Notes: generated by a model not told the origin, from the letters alone. Positions 8,108 through 17,457 are shown, counted from the stretch's first letter. The stretch: DNA of 64,000 nucleotides from JAGQYP01 sp041392305 (GCA_041392305.1 JAWKMJ010000003.1:1-64000); one strand, 5' to 3'. Numbers and translations are program-made.

Positions 8108-9667
8108 ATGAACGTTAAACAGCTTTTTCTTTCTATTTCTCTGATGATTGTCATCAGTGTTTCTGCTATTGCTTATTTTTTATGGACACCCATTCTATGG
8201 ACATTCGTTTTGTTTGGACCTCTTATATTACTTGGACTCTTTGACATGTCTCAATCAAAACATTCAATTAAAAGAAATTTTCCTGTTATTGGCCATGGTA
8301 GATATATTTTAGAATCAGTGAGACCTGAAATTATGCAGTATTTTGTGGAGACTGATACCCAGGGTCGACCTATAAATAGAATTCTGAGATCTCTGATTTA
8401 TCAACGCGCTAAAAAAGTAAATGACACAACTCCTTTCGGGACACAAATGGATGTGTATGCTTCAGGCTATGAATGGATGAATCACTCAATTTTTGCCAAA
8501 AATCTTGAAGTTCATAATGAGTCACCTCGAGTTACAATTGGAGAAAAAAACTGTAAACAACCCTATTCTGCAAGTATTATGAATATTTCAGCAATGAGTT
8601 TTGGATCTTTAAGTAAGAATGCTGTTTTGGCAATGAATAAAGGTGCCCAACTTGGAAATTTTGCTCAAAATACAGGAGAAGGAGGTTTAAGTCCCTACCA
8701 TTTGCAAAATGGAGGTGATTTGATCTGGCAGATTGGAACTGGCTATTTTGGATGCAGGAATGATCAAGGAGAATTCTGCCCCGATTCATTTAAGGAAAGA
8801 GCAATGCTCAAGAATGTCAAAATGATTGAAATTAAAATCTCTCAGGGGGCCAAACCCGGTCATGGAGGAATTCTTCCGGCAGCAAAAAACACTCCAGAAA
8901 TTGCCAAGATCAGAAAAGTGGAACCTCACATTGATGTGCATTCCCCACCTGCACATAAGACTTTTAGCAATCCCGAGGGATTGTTGGCTTTTGTCAAACA
9001 ATTAAGAGAGTTATCGGAAGGCAAACCTGTTGGATTTAAACTTTGTATTGGTAAAAAAGAAGAGTTTATTGCAATCTGTGAAGCAATGGTTGCAACAGGA
9101 GAAACACCTGATTTTATTACCGTTGATGGAGGTGAAGGTGGGACAGGTGCAGCGCCGGTCGAATTTTCCAATTCATTAGGATCCCCAATGAGAGATGGAC
9201 TAGCTTTTGTCATCGATACACTCAAAGGTTATAATCTAAAAAAGGACATCGTTGTAATTGCATCTGGAAAAATAATCAGTGGATTTGATATTGCTCGAGC
9301 TATTGCGATTGGGGCAGATATGGTTAACAGTGCACGTGCAATGATGATGGCTACCGGATGTATTCAAGCTTTAAAATGTAATGATAATACTTGTCCGGTG
9401 GGGGTTGCTACTCAAGACAAATCTCTTATGAAAGGATTAGTGGTCGAAGATAAATCCGAAAGAGTAAAAAACTATCATAACGCCACTGTGAAAAGTTTCG
9501 CTGAATTACTCGCTGCATCAGGTTTTGATGTGCCTTCCGACTTAAAACGAGACAGCATAAACCGCAGAGTGAGTATGAATAAAATCATGACTTACGAAGA
9601 AATCTTTCCAAGTGTAGAAGAAGGAAGCATTGCGATAAAAGCCAACGTTGCTAAGAAGCTTAATTAA
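8108..9667 (+). CDS. membrane-anchored FMN-binding glutamate synthase family protein
   Basis: Protein of 519 residues with two N-terminal hydrophobic segments (about residues 7-50), then a complete glutamate-synthase central/FMN (GltB-like) barrel. Motifs: SAMSFGSLSKNA, NTGEGGLSPYH, ISQGAKPGHGG, the phosphate/FMN-binding DGGEGGTGAAP, and the iron-sulphur-type cysteine cluster CIQALKCNDNTC. It lacks the N-terminal glutaminase domain of GltB, so ammonia-dependent glutamate formation cannot be assumed. Such stand-alone proteins (COG0069) are common in Bacteroidota and their reaction is not settled. No gltD partner lies nearby. Family identity is firm; the role is open. Confidence 0.92.
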   Translation: MNVKQLFLSISLMIVISVSAIAYFLWTPILWTFVLFGPLILLGLFDMSQSKHSIKRNFPVIGHGRYILESVRPEIMQYFVETDTQGRPINRILRSLIYQRAKKVNDTTPFGTQMDVYASGYEWMNHSIFAKNLEVHNESPRVTIGEKNCKQPYSASIMNISAMSFGSLSKNAVLAMNKGAQLGNFAQNTGEGGLSPYHLQNGGDLIWQIGTGYFGCRNDQGEFCPDSFKERAMLKNVKMIEIKISQGAKPGHGGILPAAKNTPEIAKIRKVEPHIDVHSPPAHKTFSNPEGLLAFVKQLRELSEGKPVGFKLCIGKKEEFIAICEAMVATGETPDFITVDGGEGGTGAAPVEFSNSLGSPMRDGLAFVIDTLKGYNLKKDIVVIASGKIISGFDIARAIAIGADMVNSARAMMMATGCIQALKCNDNTCPVGVATQDKSLMKGLVVEDKSERVKNYHNATVKSFAELLAASGFDVPSDLKRDSINRRVSMNKIMTYEEIFPSVEEGSIAIKANVAKKLN

Positions 9668-9692
9668 TATTTTAAACTTACAGGAATTGTTC

Positions 9693-9730
9693 CGCAAAGC
9701 TACGCTAAGAAGTCGCTAAGTTGCGCAAAG
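9693..9730. repeat. four CGC(A/T)AAG heptamers at helical spacing
   Basis: CGCAAAG at 9693, CGCTAAG at 9703, CGCTAAG at 9714 and CGCAAAG at 9724: four copies of one heptamer, all in the same orientation, at start-to-start steps of 10, 11 and 10 bases. They lie in the 154-base gap between two convergent genes. Short intergenic repeats of this kind occur in Bacteroidota genomes. It could be a degenerate repeat element or a phased protein-binding site; the sequence alone does not decide. Confidence 0.6.
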
Positions 9731-9821
9731 TGAAATTTATTTCATTCGAAAGACATATCCCTGAACATATCCATCACTTGAATCAAAATTTACTACAGCC
9801 ATCACTAACTAAACAAAATAA

Positions 9822-12800
9822 TTACATATTCCTTCTATACTGCCCCCCAACATCAAACAACGAATCTGTAATTTGACCTAAAGAACAATATTTACATGCT
9901 TCCATCAATTCTGCAAACATGTTTTGGTTTTGAATAGCTGCTTTTTGAACCACTTGAATCGATTCCTCAGCCTTCTCTCCTCTAGCTTTGTGAAGATTCT
10001 TCAACATATCAATTTGATATTGTTTTTCTTCTTCCGTAGCGCGAATAACTTCCTGTGGAATGATGGTTGGAGACCCTTTTGAACTCAAGAATGTGTTGAC
10101 TCCGATAATTGGGAATTCTCCAGTATGTTTCAAAGTTTCATAATACAAACTTTCTTCTTGAATCTTCGAACGTTGGTACATGGTTTCCATGGCACCTAAA
10201 ACGCCTCCTCTTTCTGTAATTCTATCAAATTCTGTTAACACAGCTTCTTCCACTAATTCAGTCAATTCTTCAATGATGAAAGCTCCCTGAATTGGGTTTT
10301 GGTTCTTCGCCAATCCTAACTCTCTGTTAATGATCAACTGAATAGCCATGGCACGTCTTACAGACTCCTCTGTTGGAGTGGTAATCGCTTCATCATAAGC
10401 ATTGGTGTGTAATGAATTACAGTTATCGTAAATGGCGTAAAGTGCCTGTAACGTCGTACGAATATCGTTGAAATCAATCTCTTGGGCGTGCAAAGATCGT
10501 CCTGAAGTTTGAATATGATATTTCAACATCTGAGCTCTAGGATTAGCTCCGTATTTTTTATCTAGTGCTTTGGACCAAATTCTTCTTGCAACTCTACCTA
10601 TTACGGCATATTCCGGATCGATTCCGTTCGAGAAAAAGAAAGATAAGTTCGGACCAAATGCATTGATGTCCATCCCTCTACTTAAATAATATTCTACATA
10701 AGTGAATCCGTTTGCCAATGTCAGTGCCAACTGCGTAATTGGATTCGCTCCAGCCTCCGCAATGTGATAACCTGAAATAGAAACTGAATAGAAGTTTCTT
10801 ACTCCATGTTCAATAAAATATTCTTGAACATCTCCCATCAATCTCAAAGCAAATTCAGTAGAGAAGATACAAGTATTCTGAGCTTGATCTTCTTTTAAAA
10901 TATCAGCTTGAACAGTCCCTCTCACTTGCTTCAATGTTTCTGCTTTGATTTTAGCATAGACATCTGCAGGTAGTACTTGATCTCCGGTAACGCCCAAAAG
11001 CATCAATCCTAAACCATCATTTCCTTCAGGTAAATCTCCTTGATAGGCGGGTCTGGCAATACCTTGATCATCGTACAATGCCTTTTTAACTTTTTCAACT
11101 TCCGCTTCCAGACCTTTTTCCTTGATGTATTTTTCGCAATTTTGATCGATTGCTGCATTCATAAAGAACCCTAAAAGCATTGGAGCCGGACCATTGATCG
11201 TCATCGAAACTGATGTTTTTGGATCAGATAGATCAAATCCAGAATACAATTTTTTCGCATCATCCAAACAACAAATCGAAACTCCTGAATTCCCAATTTT
11301 CCCGTAAATATCTGGTCTTAAATCTGGATCATTTCCATAAAGTGTTACAGAGTCAAAAGCCGTTGATAATCTTTTTGCCGGCATCCCCAAAGAAACGTAA
11401 TGGAATCTTCTATTTGTTCTTTCCGGACCTCCTTCACCGGCAAACATTCTTGTTGGATCCTCTCCTTCTCTTTTGAAAGGGAATAATCCAGCAGTGTAAG
11501 GAAATTTCCCAGGAACATTTTCCTGTAATTGCCATTTCAATAAATCTCCCCAAGCCTTGTATTTTGGAAGTGCCACTTTCGGGATTTGAAGATGCGATAA
11601 GGACTCTGTATGGGTTTCAATGGAAAGTTCTTTATCTCGAACCATGAATTTGTAGATCGGATCTTCATATTTCTTTACTACTTCCGGCCATTCTTGAATC
11701 AACATCCAGTTTTTTGGATCCAAATTCAATTTCACCTTTTCAAAAGTTTCTTGAAGTCCTTTAATCAATCGATCCTTGTCTTCAACATCCAAAGATTTTA
11801 AGGCATCCATGGACATCTGAATTCCGTACAACTCCTGTGCAACTTTCACTTGATCTTCTACCCATTTGTCGTAAGATCTATTGTTTTCTGAGATTTCAGA
11901 TAAATATCTAGTTCTGTCTGGCGGAATCACGAAGATTTTCTCAGACATCTCTTTCGTAATTTCAAATGTAGATTCCAGTTTAGCACCTGTCTTCTCGCAA
12001 ATTGTATCCATGATCACCTTGTAAAGTGAATTCATTCCCGGATCATTAAACTGAGACGCGATGGTACCATAAACTGGCATGTCGTCCACATCCTTTTCCC
12101 ATAATTGATGATTTCTTTGATACTGCTTTCTTACATCTCTCAAAGCATCCAATGCACCTCTTTTGTCGAATTTATTCAAGGCGATGACATCCGCAAAATC
12201 CAGCATGTCGATTTTCTCTAATTGAGTCGCCGCACCATATTCTGGCGTCATTACATATAAAGAAACGTCTGAATGATCTAATATTTCAGTATCCGATTGC
12301 CCGATTCCAGAAGTTTCCAGGATGATCAAGTCGTATTTCGCCGCCTTCAATACTTGAATCGCTTCAGCAACATGTTTAGAAAGTGCCAAATTGGATTGAC
12401 GCGTAGCTAACGAACGCATATAAACTCTATCATTTCGAATCGAATTCATTCTGATTCTATCCCCAAGAAGTGCTCCTCCTGTTTTTCTTTTGGAAGGGTC
12501 TACTGAAACAACCGCTATCGTTTTATCTTTAAAATCAATTAAAAATCTTCTAACCAATTCATCTACCAATGAAGATTTTCCTGCTCCACCTGTTCCAGTG
12601 ATCCCTAGCACAGGCGTATGCACTTTCTCTGCCATTTGATGTACCTCATCCAAGATCTCTTTAGAAGCATCCGGGAAGTTTTCTGCAGCTGAAATAACTC
12701 TCGCAATGGCCGGAATTCTTTTCGATTCTAGTTGCTTGATCTCACCATTTAAATGTTCTCCAACAGGAAAATCTGCTTGTTTTACCAAGTCATTGATCAT

Positions 12801-13202
12801 CCCTTGCAATCCCATTTCTCTTCCATCATCCGGGTGATAAATTCTGGTAATACCGTAATCCTGAAGTTCTTTAATTTCTTCTGGAAGAATGGTTCCTCCA
12901 CCTCCACCGAAAATTTTAATATGATCTGCACCTTTTTCTTTTAATAGATCATACATGTATTTGAAATATTCAATGTGTCCCCCTTGATACGAAGTCATCG
13001 CAATTGCCTGTGCATCTTCCTGAATAGCACAATTCACAACTTCTTCTACAGAACGATCATGCCCTAAGTGAATCACCTCACATCCAGTTGATTGTATGAT
13101 TCTTCTCATGATATTGATAGCGGCATCGTGTCCATCAAACAAAGATGCTGCGGTTACGATTCTAACTTTATTTACGGGTTTATAAGGTGCAATATTCTCC
13201 AT
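9822..13202 (-). CDS. icmF: fused isobutyryl-CoA mutase IcmF (B12 domain + GTPase chaperone + mutase)
   Basis: Adenosylcobalamin enzyme of 1126 residues that interconverts isobutyryl-CoA and n-butyryl-CoA, with its own repair chaperone built in. Order of parts: B12-binding domain with FDGHDAAINI at about residues 22-31 (cobalt-ligating histidine) and FGGGGGTI; MeaB-like G domain with P-loop GTGGAGKSS near 202 and NKFD near 335; mutase barrel beginning near 565 with FPYTAGLFPFKREGEDP. That barrel motif is the IcmF form, with a phenylalanine where methylmalonyl-CoA mutase has tyrosine, so a branched C4 acyl-CoA substrate is favoured over methylmalonyl-CoA. It is transcribed alone. Some IcmF enzymes also act on pivalyl-CoA, so substrate range is open. 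Confidence 0.95.
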   Translation of the reverse strand: MENIAPYKPVNKVRIVTAASLFDGHDAAINIMRRIIQSTGCEVIHLGHDRSVEEVVNCAIQEDAQAIAMTSYQGGHIEYFKYMYDLLKEKGADHIKIFGGGGGTILPEEIKELQDYGITRIYHPDDGREMGLQGMINDLVKQADFPVGEHLNGEIKQLESKRIPAIARVISAAENFPDASKEILDEVHQMAEKVHTPVLGITGTGGAGKSSLVDELVRRFLIDFKDKTIAVVSVDPSKRKTGGALLGDRIRMNSIRNDRVYMRSLATRQSNLALSKHVAEAIQVLKAAKYDLIILETSGIGQSDTEILDHSDVSLYVMTPEYGAATQLEKIDMLDFADVIALNKFDKRGALDALRDVRKQYQRNHQLWEKDVDDMPVYGTIASQFNDPGMNSLYKVIMDTICEKTGAKLESTFEITKEMSEKIFVIPPDRTRYLSEISENNRSYDKWVEDQVKVAQELYGIQMSMDALKSLDVEDKDRLIKGLQETFEKVKLNLDPKNWMLIQEWPEVVKKYEDPIYKFMVRDKELSIETHTESLSHLQIPKVALPKYKAWGDLLKWQLQENVPGKFPYTAGLFPFKREGEDPTRMFAGEGGPERTNRRFHYVSLGMPAKRLSTAFDSVTLYGNDPDLRPDIYGKIGNSGVSICCLDDAKKLYSGFDLSDPKTSVSMTINGPAPMLLGFFMNAAIDQNCEKYIKEKGLEAEVEKVKKALYDDQGIARPAYQGDLPEGNDGLGLMLLGVTGDQVLPADVYAKIKAETLKQVRGTVQADILKEDQAQNTCIFSTEFALRLMGDVQEYFIEHGVRNFYSVSISGYHIAEAGANPITQLALTLANGFTYVEYYLSRGMDINAFGPNLSFFFSNGIDPEYAVIGRVARRIWSKALDKKYGANPRAQMLKYHIQTSGRSLHAQEIDFNDIRTTLQALYAIYDNCNSLHTNAYDEAITTPTEESVRRAMAIQLIINRELGLAKNQNPIQGAFIIEELTELVEEAVLTEFDRITERGGVLGAMETMYQRSKIQEESLYYETLKHTGEFPIIGVNTFLSSKGSPTIIPQEVIRATEEEKQYQIDMLKNLHKARGEKAEESIQVVQKAAIQNQNMFAELMEACKYCSLGQITDSLFDVGGQYRRNM

Positions 13203-13286
13203 ACTTCAGTTTGATATTCGGTTTTTTCGAGACGCGAATATAAGCAATTTTAGATGAAATTGAGCCTATTTATATGGTTCTGAGAG

Positions 13287-14762
13287 CTACTCGTTTACAT
13301 CCTCAGCGGGACAGTCAGAACATTTCTTTTTCCAGTTGAGTTCTATTCCAAAAATCAACTTTACATTATAATCTTGTAGCTTCCCTTCTCTTCTTTCCGC
13401 CGAATAAAATTGATTAATATTGGGATTAGATAGATCGATATACTGAACAGTTGTCCCACTTGGTGTAAATCCCAATTCCACTCCGACAGAGTAATGTTTC
13501 CCTTTTTTATCCCAGAAACTTACTCCAGCCGATCCATAATAGTTATTCCAAATAGCGCCCACTTTTTTTATGTGCTCCAACTCAACATGACGGTCTTCAG
13601 GAAATGAAAAATTAAAATCTGTTCTGAAACCAAACATTAATTCTACTCTGTCATTGATTCTTTGCTCCCATCCTATTCCAGCGTTTACGACCTGCTTTCT
13701 TCTTTCTCCGTAGGCAAGGAAATTTTGTAAGCCAAATATGGTATCAATCTGTTCCTCAGATATTCCTTGGGGAAAAGCAACAACATGATTGTCAGGATTA
13801 AATAGCAGATAATATTCCTGAGGAAAAAAGTACTCTCCTGATAGATGAAGCCAACTTCCTTTTCCTATTTTCAAACCCATACCGGTTGATATTGAACCTG
13901 AAAATCTGGTTTTCGCCTTTATTTTTTTCTGTTGATCCGTAAATAGGAAATCTACTCCCTGAAATTGAGGGAAATTTAAAACTTCAACTTCTCTGTTGGC
14001 CTTGGCTTCACCATAAATATTAAAAGATGGAATAGTCCCACTTATCCCCCACCTAAACCGGGGTTTTGAGATCGCCAAAGAAGGCTTAAAAATGCCTTTG
14101 AAATTCCAGTATGAAAAGTCATAATTACTCCGTAAGCTGATATAATCTGTCTGACTCCCAGACGGAATAACACGAAAGCTTAAGTTATTAATTACGCGCT
14201 CGTCAATGAAAGAAATAAAAAAGGAGCAACCAACTGAAAATATGGGATTAACATTATAGGCAACTGCTGCACCTGCCCAGATTTCATTATATTTATGACT
14301 CGATTGATAGGTTGTGAAAAAGTTTTCATTTCCTGAAACACTATCCACAAAATTATCTTGTCCATTATAACTCAATGTATAATCGCTATTGAATGATTCT
14401 TTGGCAAGTAGGATATAACCTAGCTTTAATTTTGGCGTTTTCTTTAGATCGATCATACCTGAAATTAATTGTGGTAGAATGGTAAATCCGGTTGTATTCA
14501 AATCTAAATTATTTCCTAAGCCATCTTCCACTCGAACAAAGCGCAATGAAAAGGTGTTGGCTGAAACGCTTAAATTGCCTCCATCAACAAAACCAAGTGA
14601 TGCAGGGTTATAGTAAATTGAAGTATTGTCGAGTACCGATCCTACAGCAGCCCCGCCTAAAAAACTTGCTCGTACTCCATACTGATTTCCCCAATAAGAA
14701 AAGCCTTGAGCCAATCCAGATAAGGATATGAAAATATAAATCAGAAATAGAATACGTTGCAT
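13287..14762 (-). CDS. FadL-like outer membrane protein
   Basis: Protein of 491 residues with a signal peptide ending at LAQG (about residue 20) and a long beta-strand-rich body typical of an outer-membrane barrel. The N-terminal part GGAAVGSVLDNTSIYYNPASLGF resembles the FadL/TodX family plug region, where a YYNPA motif is conserved. It ends with a short acidic, cysteine-bearing tail (CSDCPAEDVNE). Likely role: uptake of hydrophobic compounds, or a general surface porin. It follows the glycosyltransferase gene by 9 bases and is probably in one transcript with it. Family placement is moderate; a PorV-type porin fold is the alternative. Confidence 0.75.
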   Translation of the reverse strand: MQRILFLIYIFISLSGLAQGFSYWGNQYGVRASFLGGAAVGSVLDNTSIYYNPASLGFVDGGNLSVSANTFSLRFVRVEDGLGNNLDLNTTGFTILPQLISGMIDLKKTPKLKLGYILLAKESFNSDYTLSYNGQDNFVDSVSGNENFFTTYQSSHKYNEIWAGAAVAYNVNPIFSVGCSFFISFIDERVINNLSFRVIPSGSQTDYISLRSNYDFSYWNFKGIFKPSLAISKPRFRWGISGTIPSFNIYGEAKANREVEVLNFPQFQGVDFLFTDQQKKIKAKTRFSGSISTGMGLKIGKGSWLHLSGEYFFPQEYYLLFNPDNHVVAFPQGISEEQIDTIFGLQNFLAYGERRKQVVNAGIGWEQRINDRVELMFGFRTDFNFSFPEDRHVELEHIKKVGAIWNNYYGSAGVSFWDKKGKHYSVGVELGFTPSGTTVQYIDLSNPNINQFYSAERREGKLQDYNVKLIFGIELNWKKKCSDCPAEDVNE

Positions 14763-14771
14763 CCTACTAAT

Positions 14772-15722
14772 TTACACTTCTTTCTCTACCAAATAATTAT
14801 TTCTTGAAGAAGAATTTCGGTTGACCAATTCTGCAATGAACCCAGTTAAAAACATTTGAGAACCAATAATCATGAACGTAAGCGCCAAATAAAATTCAGT
14901 TCTTTGTGCAATGAGTTTTCCTTCTGTATCCACAAACAACTTCATGATTCCTAGATAAATCGCCAACAAGAATCCAAGGAAAAACATCAAGGTTCCCATG
15001 GCACCAAAAAAGTGCATTGGCTTCTTTCCAAAACGGCCCATGAATGTAACGGTAATCAAATCCAGGAAACCATTCATGAATCGATTCATTCCAAATTTCG
15101 TTTTACCGTATTTTCTGGCTTGATGTTGAACTACTTTCTCTCCAATCTTCTTAAACCCAGCAAATTTGGCTAAGACAGGAATATATCTGTGCATTTCCCC
15201 ATACACTTCCACGCTTTTTACTACAGATTTTTTATAAGCTTTTAACCCACAATTAAAATCGTGCAAATAAATCCCCGAAAGCTTTCTAGTAGCCCAATTG
15301 AATAATTTGGTAGGAATTGTTTTGGTTATCGGGTCATATCTTTTTTTCTTCCAGCCACTTATCAGATCAAATCCCTCATCTGTAATCATTTTATACAAAC
15401 CTGGAATCTCATCCGGTGAATCCTGAAGGTCTGCATCCATTGTAATCACAACATCTCCCACCACTTTCTGAAAACCCATGTGTAAGGCTGCAGATTTCCC
15501 ATAATTTCTTTGGAATTTAATCCCAACCACGTTTGAATCCTTCGCTTGTAATTCTTCAATAACTTTCCAGGATTGGTCACTTGAACCGTCATCTACGAAA
15601 ACAACCTCATAAGAATATTGATTCTCATTCATCACTTTTTGAATCCATGCATGTAATTCTGGCAAAGACTCTTCTTCGTTAAACAAGGGTATGACAACCG
15701 ATATATTCTTTGATGTACTCAC
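14772..15722 (-). CDS. family 2 glycosyltransferase, DPM/ArnC-like, with two membrane helices
   Basis: Protein of 316 residues. The GT-A domain (about 1-220) has the start VVIPLFNEEESL, VDDGSSDQS and the metal/nucleotide site DADLQDSPDE; two C-terminal hydrophobic helices (about 232-256 and 272-297) anchor it. This is the polyprenyl-phosphate glycosyltransferase layout (GtrB/ArnC/DPM1), moving a sugar from a nucleotide donor to undecaprenyl phosphate on the inner face of the membrane. The sugar cannot be read from sequence. A matching -7 element lies 67 bases upstream; the FadL-like gene follows closely. Confidence 0.92.
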   Translation of the reverse strand: MSTSKNISVVIPLFNEEESLPELHAWIQKVMNENQYSYEVVFVDDGSSDQSWKVIEELQAKDSNVVGIKFQRNYGKSAALHMGFQKVVGDVVITMDADLQDSPDEIPGLYKMITDEGFDLISGWKKKRYDPITKTIPTKLFNWATRKLSGIYLHDFNCGLKAYKKSVVKSVEVYGEMHRYIPVLAKFAGFKKIGEKVVQHQARKYGKTKFGMNRFMNGFLDLITVTFMGRFGKKPMHFFGAMGTLMFFLGFLLAIYLGIMKLFVDTEGKLIAQRTEFYLALTFMIIGSQMFLTGFIAELVNRNSSSRNNYLVEKEV

Positions 15723-15788
15723 TTATTCGAAATTTCTGTAAATGTAATGTACTTTTAATTCTCAAATATTACTTTGAAGAACCTATAG

Positions 15789-15796
15789 CAAATATA
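15789..15796 (-). promoter_or_regulatory. putative -7 element for the glycosyltransferase gene
   Basis: The complement reads TATATTTG, an exact TAnnTTTG match, giving a leader of about 60 bases before the ATG at 15722. It is divergent from the SRP RNA promoter 50 bases away. Confidence 0.45.
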
Positions 15797-15848
15797 CAGG
15801 AATACGAAAAATATTAAGGAAGGATACTGAATTTTATGATTTTTTTAA

Positions 15849-15856
15849 TAGTTTTG
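15849..15856 (+). promoter_or_regulatory. -7 promoter element of the SRP RNA gene
   Basis: TAGTTTTG matches TAnnTTTG exactly and ends 4 bases before the first paired base of the SRP RNA at 15861, just where a transcription start is expected. Spacing to a known RNA end makes this the best-supported promoter in the window. Confidence 0.7.
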
Positions 15857-15860
15857 CGCC

Positions 15861-15956
15861 GGGTAAGTCTTGTACGACCAGCTCCTGTTAAATCCCCCAG
15901 GATGGGAACATAGCAAGGGTAGACGGTTGTAGCGGTGCGATGCAAGTAGCTTACCC
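15861..15956 (+). ncRNA. ffs: bacterial small signal recognition particle RNA (4.5S)
   Basis: RNA of about 96 nt that binds Ffh and targets membrane proteins to FtsY and SecYEG. The ends pair (GGGTAAG at 15861-15867 with CTTACCC at 15950-15956). The apex has the conserved Ffh-binding core: CAGG, a GGAA tetraloop closed by ATG/CAT, then AGCAAGG on the 3' side (about 15898-15918). A run of T directly after (15959-15965) would end transcription, and a perfect -7 element lies 4 bases upstream. It is the short form without an Alu domain, usual for Bacteroidota. Confidence 0.95.
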
Positions 15957-15965
15957 ACTTTTTTT

Positions 15966-16397
15966 CTAATAACTTTCTATTCTTTCTAACGGTAGTTTAG
16001 TCTTCATAAACTGTCCAGTTCCAGTTGCCACTACCCGACCCTTATCATCATAAAGAGTTGATTTTGCAAAATATTCATCAAAAGAAAGCCGTATTACTTC
16101 ACCAATTGCTTTAACTCTCCCTGTTTTCAAAGGTCTTTGCAGATCCACATGGAATTTTGCAGTTACTATAAACTGATCCTCTAACTGTGATTGAATGGCA
16201 AAGTAACAGGCATCATCAAGAAGTTTAAAAAAAACTGAACCATGAACAGCTCCTCCAGAATGAAAATACTTTTCCTCTAAATCCAGTTCTATCTCACATA
16301 TACCTTTGGATATTTTGATTTGAAGCGAATCATAAAATTTGTGCAACGGCGCAGCATAGTACATTTGCTCCAATTTTGAAAAATGTTCCTGAGTCAT
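15966..16397 (-). CDS. PaaI-family hotdog thioesterase
   Basis: Protein of 143 residues with a single hotdog fold. The helix motif HSGGAVHGSVFFKLLDDA (about 46-63) is the PaaI-type signature, with the histidine/glycine run and the acidic residue that serves catalysis. Likely hydrolyses an acyl- or aryl-CoA thioester in the cytoplasm; the substrate is unknown. It lies 11 bases downstream of tsaD on the same strand and may share its transcript. Its end runs up to the SRP RNA terminator from the opposite side. Confidence 0.85.
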   Translation of the reverse strand: MTQEHFSKLEQMYYAAPLHKFYDSLQIKISKGICEIELDLEEKYFHSGGAVHGSVFFKLLDDACYFAIQSQLEDQFIVTAKFHVDLQRPLKTGRVKAIGEVIRLSFDEYFAKSTLYDDKGRVVATGTGQFMKTKLPLERIESY

Positions 16398-16408
16398 GAG
16401 AAGTAGTT

Positions 16409-17428
16409 TTAAAATTTTATCCTAGCCTTCGGTGTAATACTTTGGTTTTCAAAAGTCCCGTTAAGATACTTAAAATATCCCAATATTCCAATCATGGCTG
16501 CATTGTCTGTGCAATACTCAAATTTTGGAATATAAGTATTCCATCCCGACTCTCTCCCAAGATCTTGGATCTCCGAACGTAATCTTGAATTTGCACTTAC
16601 TCCACCAGCAATTGCGATCTCCTTGATTCCATGAATTTTTGCTGCTTTACGTAAGTTATTCATTAGGATGTCGATAATTGTTTTCTGGACAGAAGCACAG
16701 AGATCATTTTTATTTTTTTCTATAAAATCAGGATCTCGAGCAATCTCCTTTTTTAGAAAATACAAGACACTTGTTTTCAATCCACTAAATGAATAATTCA
16801 ATCCCTCAACTTTGGGGTGCGGAAAACTGAATCGATCAGCATGACCTTCCTTTGCATATTTATCAATAAATGGTCCTCCCGGATAAGGCAAACCTATAAT
16901 TTTAGCAATCTTATCGAAAGCCTCACCTGCTGCATCGTCTATGGTTTTCCCTAAAATTTCCATCTTAGTGTGACTATCTACTTTAACGATCATGGTGTGT
17001 CCTCCTGATACCGTCAAGCACAAAAAAGGAAACTGAGGAACACCTTCATTATCTCGAATAAAGTGGGAGATGATATGTGCTTTCAAGTGGTCTACGGCAA
17101 CCAAAGGAATGTTTAACCCCAGCGCCATTGATTTCGCAAAACTAGCACCAACAATCAACGAACCCAATAAACCAGGGCCCTCAGTGAAAGCGATTGCATG
17201 CAATTGTTCCTTTGTGATTCCTGCCTTTTTTAAGGCCATTGAAACCACTGGTACAATATTTTGTTGATGTGCTCTACTAGCCAGTTCCGGGACCACTCCA
17301 CCATATTCTTTGTGAACACTCTGACTTGCAATAATATTCGACAACACTTTGTCGTTTTCTAAAATAGCCACAGACGTATCATCACAGGAGGATTCAATTG
17401 CAAGGATATATATGTGTTTTATCGTCAA
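16409..17428 (-). CDS. tsaD: tRNA threonylcarbamoyladenosine transferase subunit TsaD
   Basis: With TsaB and TsaE it transfers the threonylcarbamoyl group to A37 of ANN-reading tRNAs. Motifs: ILAIESSCDDTS at the start, GGVVPELASRAH, the metal-binding HLKAH (HxxxH), TVSGGHT, and NAAMIGILGYFKY near the end. The frame is open to a TTG at 17464, but that TTG is part of a -7 promoter box, so the TTG at 17428 (giving MTIKHIYILAIESS) is the better start; length is then 339 residues, normal for the family. Divergent from tamB with almost no space between. The thioesterase gene follows by 11 bases. Confidence 0.95.
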   Translation of the reverse strand: MTIKHIYILAIESSCDDTSVAILENDKVLSNIIASQSVHKEYGGVVPELASRAHQQNIVPVVSMALKKAGITKEQLHAIAFTEGPGLLGSLIVGASFAKSMALGLNIPLVAVDHLKAHIISHFIRDNEGVPQFPFLCLTVSGGHTMIVKVDSHTKMEILGKTIDDAAGEAFDKIAKIIGLPYPGGPFIDKYAKEGHADRFSFPHPKVEGLNYSFSGLKTSVLYFLKKEIARDPDFIEKNKNDLCASVQKTIIDILMNNLRKAAKIHGIKEIAIAGGVSANSRLRSEIQDLGRESGWNTYIPKFEYCTDNAAMIGILGYFKYLNGTFENQSITPKARIKF

Positions 17429-17436
17429 ATTTATTG

Positions 17437-17444
17437 TATTTTTA
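17437..17444 (+). promoter_or_regulatory. weak -7 element for tamB
   Basis: TATTTTTA matches TAnnTTTG at all but the last base. A transcript from it would start near 17450, just ahead of the presumed tamB start at 17458. It overlaps the region of the opposing tsaD transcript start. Low-confidence prediction. Confidence 0.3.
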
Positions 17445-17457
17445 AACCCAAAAAAGA

